64,000 bases of DNA, taken from contig NZ_JADYVX010000039.1 in assembly GCF_020194175.1 (NCBI RefSeq), positions 1-64,000 of the forward strand, given 5' to 3'. The translations under genes and the position numbers were made by a program. Positions 27,543 to 35,739 of the stretch are shown one piece after another (within the stretch, counting starts at the first letter, position 1; every line of letters starts with the position of its first letter). This stretch comes from Bradyrhizobium sp. BRP22. GTDB lineage: Bacteria > Pseudomonadota > Alphaproteobacteria > Rhizobiales > Xanthobacteraceae. The notes under the pieces were generated by a model. It was not told where the DNA came from, did not search any database, and was given only the letters and a program-made list of their open reading frames with translations.

Positions 27543-29690
27543 ATGGCGAAATCCAAGAAAGCCGCGCTTCCCGGCGTCGACAAGCTCACCAAGGCGCAGG
27601 CCAAGGTCGAGCATACGCGGCTTGCGCTCGAACTCGAGGCGCATGACAGGCGCTACTATCAGGAAGATGCGCCCACCGTCAGCGACGCCGAATATGACGC
27701 GCTGCGGCAACGGTTCAATGCGATCGAGAAGCGCTTTCCCGAATTCGTCACCGCGGATTCGCCATCGCAAAAGGTCGGCGCGGCGCCGTCGGGCCGCTTC
27801 CGGAAAGTGCGGCATTCGTTGCCGATGCTGTCGCTCGACAACGCGTTTGCCGAGCAGGACGTGCTCGATTTCATCGGCCGCATCACGCGGTTTCTGAAAT
27901 TGCCGGACGACAAGATCGATTTCTCCGCCGAGCCGAAGATCGATGGCCTCTCGATGTCACTGCGCTACGAGGGCGGCGAGCTTGTCACCGCGGCGACCCG
28001 CGGCGATGGCGCCGTGGGCGAAGACGTCACCGCCAACATCCGGACGCTCGAGGACGTTCCGCAGAAGCTGAAGGGCCGCAACGTGCCCGAGGTTTGCGAG
28101 GTGCGCGGCGAAGTCTACATGACGAAGAAGGCATTCCTCGCACTCAACGAGCGCCAGAAGGCCGCCGGCGACACCGTCTTCGCCAATCCGCGCAATTCGG
28201 CCGCCGGTTCGCTGCGTCAGAAGGATCCGAGCATCACCGCCTCGCGGCCGCTCGGCTTCTTCGCCTATGCCTGGGGCCAGATGAGCCCGATGCCGGAGAA
28301 CACGCAGACCGGCATGATCCACTGGTTCGAGCGCTGCGGCTTCAAGACCAATCCGCTGACGAAGCTCTGCCACTCGCTCGACGAGTTGCTGGCCTTCCAT
28401 CACAAGATCGAGGAACAGCGCGCCGAGCTCGATTACGACATCGACGGCGTCGTCTACAAGGTCGATCGAATCGATTGGCAGGAGCGGCTCGGCTTCGTGT
28501 CGCGCACGCCGCGCTGGGCAATCGCGCACAAATTCCCGGCCGAGCGCGCGATGACCGTGCTGCGCGACATCGAGATCCAGGTCGGGCGCACCGGCTCGTT
28601 CACGCCGGTCGGCAAGCTCGAGCCGGTCGGCGTCGGCGGCGTCATCGTGCAGAACGTCACGCTGCACAATGAGGATTACATCAAGGGCGTCGGCGGTCAC
28701 GGCGAGCAGCTCCGCGAAGGACGCGACATCAGGATCGGCGACACCGTCGTGATCCAGCGCGCCGGTGACGTGATCCCGCAGGTGGTCGACGTCGTCATCG
28801 ACAAGCGGCCGAAGAATGCGAAAGAATTTCATTTCCCGAAGAAGTGCCCGTGCCCGCTGCATACCGACGTGGTGCGCGAGGAGACCGCGACCGGCGAGGA
28901 GGGCGCGCGCGCCCGCTGCACCGGCGAGTTCGCCTGTCCGTTCCAGAAGATCGAGCATCTGAAACTGTTCGTCTCGCGCCGCGCCTTCGACATTGACGGG
29001 CTCGGCGACAAGCAGCTCGCATTCTTCTTCGACAAGGAATGGGTGCGGGAGCCCGCCGATATCTTCACCCTGCCGAAGCGCAACCAGAAGCTCAAGCTCG
29101 AGGAGATCGAGGGTTACGGCCAAACCTCGGTGCGCAACCTGTTCGGTGCAATCGAGAACCGGCGCCGGATCGCGCTCGAGCGCTTCATCTACGCCCTCGG
29201 CATGCGCCATGTCGGCGAGACCACGGCGCTGGCGCTGGCGCGCGGCTATGGCTCGTGGGAGGCGTTCCACGATGCCTGTCTGCGCGTCGCCAAGGGTGAC
29301 GAAGAGGCGATGGCGGAGATGGATGCGCTCGACCAGATCGGCGACACCGTGATCAAGAGCGTCGCTGCCTATTTCGGCGAGAGCCACAACCGCGGCATCG
29401 TCGAGCGGCTGGTCAAGGAGCTCGACGAGATCATCGACACCGAAAAGCCGAAGAGCAATTCGGCAGTTGCCGGCAAGACTGTCGTCTTCACCGGTTCGCT
29501 GGAGAAGATGACGCGCGACGAGGCCAAGGCGACCGCCGAGCGCTTGGGCGCGAAGGCGGCGAGCTCGGTGTCGAAGAAGACGGACTACGTGGTCGCAGGT
29601 CCCGGCGCCGGATCGAAGCTCGCGGAAGCCAAGAAGCACGGCGTGGCGGTGCTGACGGAGGACGAGTGGCTGAAGCTGATCGGGGAGTGA
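27543..29690 (+). CDS. ligA: NAD-dependent DNA ligase
   Basis: Seals nicks using NAD+. 715 residues from MAKSKKAALPGVDK. Domain Ia contains HDRRYYQEDAPTVSDAEYD; the adenylation domain has catalytic Lys132 in EPKIDGLS. The OB fold follows, then a zinc finger with CPCPLHTD ... ARCTGEFACP, HhH motifs, and a C-terminal BRCT domain (KTVVFTGSLEKMTRDEAKA). The first CxC of the zinc finger is followed by an unusually long spacer containing EETATGEEGARA. An in-frame upstream extension through the repeat is rejected. Confidence 0.97.
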   Translation: MAKSKKAALPGVDKLTKAQAKVEHTRLALELEAHDRRYYQEDAPTVSDAEYDALRQRFNAIEKRFPEFVTADSPSQKVGAAPSGRFRKVRHSLPMLSLDNAFAEQDVLDFIGRITRFLKLPDDKIDFSAEPKIDGLSMSLRYEGGELVTAATRGDGAVGEDVTANIRTLEDVPQKLKGRNVPEVCEVRGEVYMTKKAFLALNERQKAAGDTVFANPRNSAAGSLRQKDPSITASRPLGFFAYAWGQMSPMPENTQTGMIHWFERCGFKTNPLTKLCHSLDELLAFHHKIEEQRAELDYDIDGVVYKVDRIDWQERLGFVSRTPRWAIAHKFPAERAMTVLRDIEIQVGRTGSFTPVGKLEPVGVGGVIVQNVTLHNEDYIKGVGGHGEQLREGRDIRIGDTVVIQRAGDVIPQVVDVVIDKRPKNAKEFHFPKKCPCPLHTDVVREETATGEEGARARCTGEFACPFQKIEHLKLFVSRRAFDIDGLGDKQLAFFFDKEWVREPADIFTLPKRNQKLKLEEIEGYGQTSVRNLFGAIENRRRIALERFIYALGMRHVGETTALALARGYGSWEAFHDACLRVAKGDEEAMAEMDALDQIGDTVIKSVAAYFGESHNRGIVERLVKELDEIIDTEKPKSNSAVAGKTVVFTGSLEKMTRDEAKATAERLGAKAASSVSKKTDYVVAGPGAGSKLAEAKKHGVAVLTEDEWLKLIGE

Positions 29691-29703
29691 GTTTGCTCTC
29701 CGT

Positions 29704-29786
29704 CGTCATTCCGGGATGGTCCGAAGGACCAGACCCGGAATCTCGAGATTCCGGGTTCGATGCTTCGCATCGCCCCGGAATGACGG
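29704..29786. repeat. Palindromic repeat, class A, copy 5
   Basis: GTCATTCCGGGATGGTCCGA ... CCCGGAATCTCGAGATTCCG ... GATGCTTCGCATCG and CCCCGGAATGACGG. Both side arms are clear hairpins. It separates the convergent ligA and MFS genes. Confidence 0.9.
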
Positions 29787-29796
29787 GCAAGCATGG

Positions 29797-31077
29797 TCAC
29801 ATCACCCCCGCCTCGTCCTCTTCCGCTTCCTCGATCATCTCCTCGCTCACCACCGTCTTCCGCCGCGGCACCAGAAAGATCATGCTCGAGGCGCATGCGA
29901 TCGAGATGATGAGGATCGCGGCCGTCAGCGGCAGCGTGGTGGTGGAATGGCCGCCGAGATAGGCGCCGAACTGCGATACCAGCGAGCCGACGCCCTGCTG
30001 CAGGAAGCCCATCGCGCCGGAGGCGGTGCCGGCGGCTTCGGGGCGGACGCTGATGGCGCCGGCCGCCGAGTTCGCCATCACGAAGGCATTGCCCGCCATC
30101 ACGATCATCTGGGTGCCGAACAGCCAGAGCGGGGCCTGGTTGACCCCGGTGAGGCTGAAGGCAAGGTTCAAGAGACTGCCGCCGAGTTGCAGCGCGAGCC
30201 CGAACCAGATCAGTTGTTCCAGCGAGTGACGCGGCGCGAAGCGCACGCAGAGCAGGTTGCCGACCAGATAAGCGAAGCCCGTGGTCGCGAACCACGCGCC
30301 ATATTCGGCGCTGGTGCGTCCCATCTGGGTCACCACGATGTAGGGCCCGCCGCCGGCGAAGGTGAAGATGATCTGCGAGGCCAGCACCTGGCACAGCACA
30401 TAGCCGATGAAGGCGCGGCTCCTGATGAGCTTGCCGACATCGCCGCGAAAATTGCTGCCCTCGCTGCGGACGCGGCGCGTCTCCGGCAGCGCCAGCGCGA
30501 TGCCGACGGCCACCGCGAGCGAGCCCGCAGTGATCGCGTAGAAGATCGCACGCCAGCCGAACGCGGTCTCCAACAGGCCGCCGGTGAGCGGGCTCAGCAT
30601 CTGCGCGATCATCATCACCGCGATCACCAGGCTGATCATGGCGCCGACGCGGTCGCGGCTATAGAGATCGCGGATGATGGCGCGGCTCACCACCATGCCG
30701 CTGGCTCCGCCGAGCGCCTGGAAGAAGCGCGCCGCGATCAATTGCGGCAGGGTTTCCGCGAAGATGCTTCCGATGCCCGCCACGACCATCAGGCCGAGGC
30801 CGGTGAGCAACACCGGCCGCCGCCCGAACCTGTCCGACAGCGGGCCCATGAGGAGCTGCGAGCAGGCGATGCCGACCATGAACAGCGACACCGTCATCTG
30901 CGCGATCGAAATGTCGCGGTCGAAGGTCGCCGCCAGCACCGGCAGCGCCGGCACCAGCATATAGAGGGAGATCGGCGCCACGCCGGTCATCGCGACGAGC
31001 AACAGCAACATGAGCTTCGACGTCGCGATGCTCTTGTCCGTCGCCGCGTTGGGCGGCTTGCCCATCACGCCATGCAT
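29797..31077 (-). CDS. Bcr/CflA-type drug-resistance MFS transporter
   Basis: 426 residues with 12 predicted transmembrane helices; proton-driven multidrug efflux is the family role. The loop 2-3 motif GPLSDRFGRRPVLLTG and RFFQALGGASGMVVSRAIIR (helix 4 region, drug:H+ antiporter-1 type) support Bcr/CflA. The C-terminal tail is acidic (SEEMIEEAEEDEAG). It stands alone between two repeats, with no adjacent regulator. The substrate cannot be told from sequence. Confidence 0.88.
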   Translation of the reverse strand: MHGVMGKPPNAATDKSIATSKLMLLLLVAMTGVAPISLYMLVPALPVLAATFDRDISIAQMTVSLFMVGIACSQLLMGPLSDRFGRRPVLLTGLGLMVVAGIGSIFAETLPQLIAARFFQALGGASGMVVSRAIIRDLYSRDRVGAMISLVIAVMMIAQMLSPLTGGLLETAFGWRAIFYAITAGSLAVAVGIALALPETRRVRSEGSNFRGDVGKLIRSRAFIGYVLCQVLASQIIFTFAGGGPYIVVTQMGRTSAEYGAWFATTGFAYLVGNLLCVRFAPRHSLEQLIWFGLALQLGGSLLNLAFSLTGVNQAPLWLFGTQMIVMAGNAFVMANSAAGAISVRPEAAGTASGAMGFLQQGVGSLVSQFGAYLGGHSTTTLPLTAAILIISIACASSMIFLVPRRKTVVSEEMIEEAEEDEAGVM

Positions 31078-31205
31078 TCAGGTTCGCATCCTTTCGAGAG
31101 GCGCAATGTAGCGTGAAGTGCAAACGCGAATACGGATGTTTCGGCATGCGGCTATGCCGATTCCGGGAGGCGGTCACCTGCCGCTGATATTGCCACGTAC
31201 GCCGC

Positions 31206-31308
31206 CGTCATCATCCGCGAAGGCGGATGATCCAGTATCCCAGAGGCTGGAGTGATATGCGGCGATGTTAGCGTTTACTGGATTCCCCGCCTTCGCGGGG
31301 AATGACGG
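31206..31308. repeat. Palindromic repeat, class C, copy 3
   Basis: CGTCATCATCCGCGAAGGCG, ATGATCCAGTATCCCAGAGG, then GTTTACTGGATTCCCCGCC and TTCGCGGGGAATGACGG. Located between the MFS gene start and the 3' end of the aminopeptidase P gene. Confidence 0.85.
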
Positions 31309-31321
31309 CGAGGGCGGATGC

Positions 31322-33151
31322 CTACTTCAGCGACGCCGTTGCCTCATCAAGCCACAGCTTCGTGGCGTCATCGTCGAGGTGCGGACGTACCTCGGTCTTG
31401 ACGCGGGCATGATAGTCGTTGAGCCAGTTCAGCTCCGCCTCGCTCAGCATCGTCGCATCGACCAGCCGGCGATCGATCGGCGCCAGCGTCAGCGTCTCGA
31501 AGGCGTTCATCGGCTTTTCCGCGCCTGATATCTCGACGCCGATCACGAGCTCGAGGTTCTCGATCCGGATGCCGTAAGCGTCGGTCTTGTAGTAGCCGGG
31601 TTCGTTGGAGAGGATCATGCCGCGCTTCAGCGGCGTGATGCCGAGCTTTGAGATTCGCGCCGGCCCCTCATGCACGGAGAGATAGCTGCCGACGCCATGG
31701 CCGGTGCCGTGCTCGAAATCGATGCCGGCCTGCCACAGATATTGCCGCGCCAGCGTGTCGAGCTGCGCGCCGGTGGTGCCGTCGGGAAACACCGCGCGCG
31801 CGATCGCGATATGGCCGCGCAGCACCCGCGTGAAGCGGTCGCGCATCTCCGCTGTCGGCTCGCCGATCGCAATGGTGCGGGTAACGTCGGTGGTGCCGTC
31901 CTCATATTGCGCGCCGGAATCGATCAGCAGGAGATCGCCCGATACGATCCGGCGGTTGCTCTTGCGGGTGACGCGGTAGTGCACGATGGCGCCGTTCGGC
32001 CCGGTGCCCGCGATGGTCGGGAATGAGACGTCCTTCAGCGCCCCGGTCTCGCGACGGAAGGTCTCCAGCGCCTCGACAGTGTCGATCTCGGTAAGCTTGC
32101 CCAGGGGCGCCTCGCGGCCGATCCAGGCGAGGAAGCGCGCCAGCGCCACCGCGTCGCGCTGATGCGCACTTCGCGTGCCCTGGATCTCCGCGGCATTCTT
32201 CACCGCTTTCAACAGGCTCACCGGATCGTTGCCGCGCACCGGCCTGCCGCCGGCGGTGGTGATCAGGCGGTTCAGCGCGTCGGCGGCGGTCGCAGTGTCG
32301 AGCGCGATCGAGGCGCCGCGCTGCGCGAGCTCGGTCAGCTTCAACGTCAGCCGGTCCGGCTCCTTGACATCGGCCGATTGCTCGAGATGGTCGCGCGTGC
32401 GGTTCGAAAGCTTCCGGTGATCGATGAACACCGTCGGCCGGCCCTCTCTCGGCACCAGCGCATACGAGAGCGGCAGCGGCGTATGCGAGACGTCGGCGCC
32501 GCGGATGTTGAAGGTCCAGGCCACCGCGTGGCTGTCCGACAGCACCAGCGCGTCGACGCCAAGCTTGTTGATCTCATCCCTGATCCGCTCGAGTTTCTCG
32601 GCCTCGGCTTCGCCGGCGAATTGCCGGCCGTGGATGGAGACCGGCCCGAGCGGCGGGTGCGGGCGCTCGGACCAGATCGCATCGATCGGGTTGCTGTCGA
32701 CCGCGACCAATTCGGCGCCGGCCTTGGCGCATGCCGCCGCGAGACGCTCGGCTGCCGCGGAAGTGTGCAGCCACGGGTCAAATCCGAGGCGGTCGCCGGC
32801 GGAAAGATGTTTTGTCAGCCAGTATTCCGGCGGCGGATCGACCAGCGGCTGGATTTGCCAGGCCTTCGGGTCGACCTGCTTGCCCGCCTGCAGCGTGTAG
32901 CGCCCATCCACGAACAGAGCGGCTTCCCGCATCAGCACGATCGCAAGTCCCGCCGATCCGGTGAAGCCGGTCAGCCAGGCCAGTCGCTCCTCGGATGGCG
33001 CGACATATTCATTCTGCTGCTGGTCGGCGCGCGGAATGACGAAGCCGGTCAGCTTGCGCCGCGCCAATTCCTCGCGAAACGCGGCCAGCCGCGCCGTCAG
33101 CGCCACGCCGCCTTCGGGTTCTTCGAACGTCTGGAAATGGGCCTCGAACAT
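31322..33151 (-). CDS. Xaa-Pro aminopeptidase (M24B family, aminopeptidase P)
   Basis: Metallopeptidase releasing N-terminal residues before proline. 609 residues from MFEAHFQTFEEPEGG, the long three-domain form with two creatinase-like N-terminal domains and a C-terminal pita-bread domain. Metal-site motifs: LLIDSGAQYEDGTTDVTRT (two Asp), HGTGHGVGSYLSVHEGP (His), MILSNEPGYY (Glu) and GIRIENLELV (Glu). It is divergent from the small basic protein gene at 33343. The start at 33151 is favoured over 33208, which would add a basic, dissimilar N-terminus. Confidence 0.93.
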   Translation of the reverse strand: MFEAHFQTFEEPEGGVALTARLAAFREELARRKLTGFVIPRADQQQNEYVAPSEERLAWLTGFTGSAGLAIVLMREAALFVDGRYTLQAGKQVDPKAWQIQPLVDPPPEYWLTKHLSAGDRLGFDPWLHTSAAAERLAAACAKAGAELVAVDSNPIDAIWSERPHPPLGPVSIHGRQFAGEAEAEKLERIRDEINKLGVDALVLSDSHAVAWTFNIRGADVSHTPLPLSYALVPREGRPTVFIDHRKLSNRTRDHLEQSADVKEPDRLTLKLTELAQRGASIALDTATAADALNRLITTAGGRPVRGNDPVSLLKAVKNAAEIQGTRSAHQRDAVALARFLAWIGREAPLGKLTEIDTVEALETFRRETGALKDVSFPTIAGTGPNGAIVHYRVTRKSNRRIVSGDLLLIDSGAQYEDGTTDVTRTIAIGEPTAEMRDRFTRVLRGHIAIARAVFPDGTTGAQLDTLARQYLWQAGIDFEHGTGHGVGSYLSVHEGPARISKLGITPLKRGMILSNEPGYYKTDAYGIRIENLELVIGVEISGAEKPMNAFETLTLAPIDRRLVDATMLSEAELNWLNDYHARVKTEVRPHLDDDATKLWLDEATASLK

Positions 33152-33342
33152 GGTCGTCACTTTATGGCTGTGTGGACACGTCCGCAATCGAAGCGGATAT
33201 CGCCACAATTTGGCATAAGTTATGCTTCAATACTGTCTCGCAGGTTTAGAAAAGACGGAACGGTTTTCAAGGCAAGCCGTTCGATAACGATGCCCGGGGA
33301 GGCTTCCAGGAGTGTTTCAACTCAACGGCGAGGGGATACACA

Positions 33343-33525
33343 ATGCCTGCCTTTAGCTTTGAGAAGATTTCGCCGCCGGTGCGCCGCGGCCCGATTGCTC
33401 CCATCGAACAGAAGCAGCGCGGTGTCATCGTCCAGATCCTGGATCGCTTCGTCGAGCGGCGCGTCAAGCGCCGACTGAAGGCGGAGAAGGCCGAGGCGGC
33501 CCTGCGCAGCAAACCGGAAAAGTGA
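33343..33525 (+). CDS. Small basic protein of unknown function
   Basis: 60 residues, beginning MPAFSFEKISPPVRRGPIAP and ending in a strongly basic helix (RRVKRRLKAEKAEAALRSKP). The ATG has a good ribosome site (GAGGGGA) and codon use like its neighbours, so I consider it real. No family is recognised. It is transcribed convergently with prmA and divergently from the aminopeptidase. The basic tail could bind nucleic acid or the membrane, but this is speculation. Confidence 0.65.
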   Translation: MPAFSFEKISPPVRRGPIAPIEQKQRGVIVQILDRFVERRVKRRLKAEKAEAALRSKPEK

Positions 33526-33547
33526 TCCGATCAGCGTCTCGATCAGC

Positions 33548-34435
33548 CTAACGCGTGAGGCGCAGCAGCAGGCTGCTCCATCCCTCGATTCTCAGATGCC
33601 GTAATGGCACCAGTCCGCGCGCGCGGTAGGCTGCGATCACACTCGGTGCCTGATGCGTCAAAAGCCCCGACAGGATCACGAGCGCTGAAGGCGCGAGATG
33701 CCGTGCCATCGGGCTCGCGAGTTGCCGCAGCGGATTGGCGAGGATGTTCGCGAGCACGAGGTCGAACGGACCGTGCTCGGAAAATTGCGGCGCCGAGAAG
33801 CCGGTGGCGCGGATCGTCGTCACGCGGCGTCCGGTCTCGTTCAGCTCGGCATTCTCGCGCGCGACGTTGACCGATGGCGGATCGATATCGCTCGCCAGCA
33901 CCGCGCCGTGCAGCGCCTTGGCCGCGGCGATCGCCAGCACGCCGGTGCCGGTGCCGAGATCGAGCACGCGGCGCGGACGACGCGTTTTCAGCACATGATC
34001 GAGCAGCAGCAGGCAGCCGCGCGTGGTGCCGTGATGGCCGGTGCCGAAGGCCAGCGCGGCTTCGATCTCGATGCCGAGCTTGTTCGGCGGCACCCGGGTG
34101 CGGTCGTGCTGGCCGTGCACGACGAAGCGTCCCGCCGGGACCGGGACGAGATCCTCGAGGCTGGCCTTGACCCAGTCCTTGGCCTCGACGGTGTCGAAGG
34201 CGATGGTGTTTGCAAGGTCCTCGCCGGCCGCATTGGCGACGAGCTCGCGCATCAGCGCCTGGTCCGGCGCATCGGCAAAATGCGCGGTCACCTCCCAGCG
34301 CCCGTCCGGCCGCTCGAATGCGGCGATCGCCGTCTCGCCTTCGAAGAATATCTCGGTCAGTGCGTCGACCAGCCGTCTGGCGGTGTCTTCGTCGGCAAGC
34401 ACGAGGCCGGCACGATGGGTGGGCTTGGGAAGCAT
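33548..34435 (-). CDS. prmA: Ribosomal protein L11 methyltransferase
   Basis: SAM-dependent methyltransferase that trimethylates L11. 295 residues. An N-terminal substrate-recognition domain (about 1-120) is followed by the Rossmann domain with ALAFGTGHHGTTRGCLLLLD (shown in part), VLDLGTGTGVLAIAAAKAL, ASDIDPPSVNVARENAELN and LVLANILANPLRQLA. These blocks are specific for PrmA. It appears monocistronic. Confidence 0.94.
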   Translation of the reverse strand: MLPKPTHRAGLVLADEDTARRLVDALTEIFFEGETAIAAFERPDGRWEVTAHFADAPDQALMRELVANAAGEDLANTIAFDTVEAKDWVKASLEDLVPVPAGRFVVHGQHDRTRVPPNKLGIEIEAALAFGTGHHGTTRGCLLLLDHVLKTRRPRRVLDLGTGTGVLAIAAAKALHGAVLASDIDPPSVNVARENAELNETGRRVTTIRATGFSAPQFSEHGPFDLVLANILANPLRQLASPMARHLAPSALVILSGLLTHQAPSVIAAYRARGLVPLRHLRIEGWSSLLLRLTR

Positions 34436-34671
34436 TCAGGGTAACCGTTTCGACTTCATCCGGAACTTCAGCGTCAACGACGATCGCCTTACCATTTTGG
34501 ATTCGAGCAAGTCAGTAGGGAGCCTTCGCGAAGCTGCGGTTTCCCGAGACAGTGGAACCGGCTCCCCGCCAAAACTCCGTAGTTTTCCCATAATTGAAAG
34601 TTCATGAGGACGATGCATGATGCAACCCGTTGTTTTGCTTAAATTTATGGTAGTTTTTTCCAGGAGTTGTA

Positions 34672-34914
34672 ATGAGTGGTTGCAAAAGGGCATGGGCTGC
34701 AATTCTTCGCAAGAGCCTCAAGCTGATGGCCCAACGCATTGCTGAACTTCACGACCTTCGAAGACAGGTGCGCGAGGCCGAGACAAGGGCGCTTGCCAGA
34801 CGACGCGAAACGTCCTCCAGAAGGTCGCGAAGGCAGAGGACGGGATTTCATCGCAGCCGCCTGAATGCCCGAGTTCGATGCCTCGAAGACTTGAACCGGA
34901 GCCGTTCTCCGTAA
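34672..34914 (+). CDS. Hypothetical basic protein, doubtful
   Basis: 80 codons beginning MSGCKRAWAAILRK, rich in Arg (ARRRETSSRRSRRQRTG) with a possible coiled coil (LMAQRIAELHDLRRQVREAE). The start has a good ribosome site (CCAGGAG, 6 bases away), and the upstream 100 bases are much more AT-rich than the neighbourhood. It precedes an H-NS-like gene by 78 bases. I recognise no family. It may be a degraded gene or spurious. Confidence 0.3.
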   Translation: MSGCKRAWAAILRKSLKLMAQRIAELHDLRRQVREAETRALARRRETSSRRSRRQRTGFHRSRLNARVRCLEDLNRSRSP

Positions 34915-34992
34915 CGAATGCGCTGAGAGCGCTTGTTTGCGTCCGGTGCGCTTGGTAAGTGCGCTCTGTTCTGATTCCTTGGGCGCAACTCG

Positions 34993-35322
34993 ATGAAAAG
35001 CGACAGCTTCCGATCCATGTCCACAGATGACCTGTGGGCGCTCCACGAACAAGTAGCGGCCGAACTGACGCAAAGAATAGTCACCGAGAAAGCCACGCTC
35101 GAGGACCGGCTGCGCAAGTTGCAGGCGCCCGGCCAGGCGGCGAAATCGGATCGCAGCCGTCGCCCTTATCCAAAAGTTCTGCCTAAATATCGGAACCCGA
35201 AAAACCCGGGAGAGACGTGGTCGGGTCGCGGCAAGCAGCCGCGATGGCTCGCAAAGCGACTTGGCGCCGGCTCCAAGCTCGACGATTTTCTCATCAGTCG
35301 GCCCGGCCGCAAGCGGCGTTGA
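34993..35322 (+). CDS. H-NS family nucleoid protein
   Basis: 109 residues. The N-terminal helix STDDLWALHEQVAAELTQRI suits the oligomerisation region. The C-terminal half carries the H-NS DNA-binding core: YPKVLPKYRNPKNPGETWSG (the usual form is ...YRNP...TWSGRG), then GRGKQPRWLAKRL. Such proteins bind AT-rich DNA in the minor groove and silence acquired genes. Bradyrhizobium genomes carry several paralogues. It is flanked upstream by AT-rich sequence, which may be an autoregulatory site. Confidence 0.88.
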   Translation: MKSDSFRSMSTDDLWALHEQVAAELTQRIVTEKATLEDRLRKLQAPGQAAKSDRSRRPYPKVLPKYRNPKNPGETWSGRGKQPRWLAKRLGAGSKLDDFLISRPGRKRR

Positions 35323-35739
35323 TCAGGATCGCTCATCGCCGTTCCCGACACGTTCGCGCTCCGGTGCGTTGCACGCCTGCCATGGAGAACTTGCCAGCCG
35401 GGAATGCCGGGGTTTTCAACAGGGTTCTCCACTAGATCGACGTTGCGCTCCCTCTCCCGCTTGCGGGAGAGGGTTGGGGTGAGGGTGTCTCGACCGAGGG
35501 ATTATCGATGTGACCCGCATGCGCCAGAACCGCGCGCAATTCCAACCATGGACAGTCCCGTTGTGGAGAGACCCTCACCCCCAACCGGGGGAGGGAGTCC
35601 GAGCTGTCGCGCGGATGGAACGAGCGCATCCATGCGACTCAAATTTTAGCCGTGATGGGCTGGCCGACCAGCGGCGGCCTGATCGGGACGCGATACACAT
35701 TCGCTTCCACCTGATATCCACATGCTGTCCACAGGCTTT
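35323..35739. repeat. Intergenic region with two class F repeat arms
   Basis: 417 bases without a gene. At 35447-35482 CCCTCTCCCGCTTGCGGGAG is followed by AGGGTTGGGGTGAGGGTGTC. At 35563-35605 the near-inverse GAGAGACCCTCACCCCCAACC and CGGGGGAGGGAG occur (quoted in parts). The two arms could pair over 80 bases. This is the familiar 'ccctctccc / ttggggtgagggt' intergenic repeat of rhizobia. The rest shows nothing. Confidence 0.6.

Noticed and set aside
27957..29639. A 560-codon antisense frame in ligA, and similar frames in recN and uvrD
   Set aside because: No recognisable domains or ribosome sites; they mirror the codon structure of the genuine genes.
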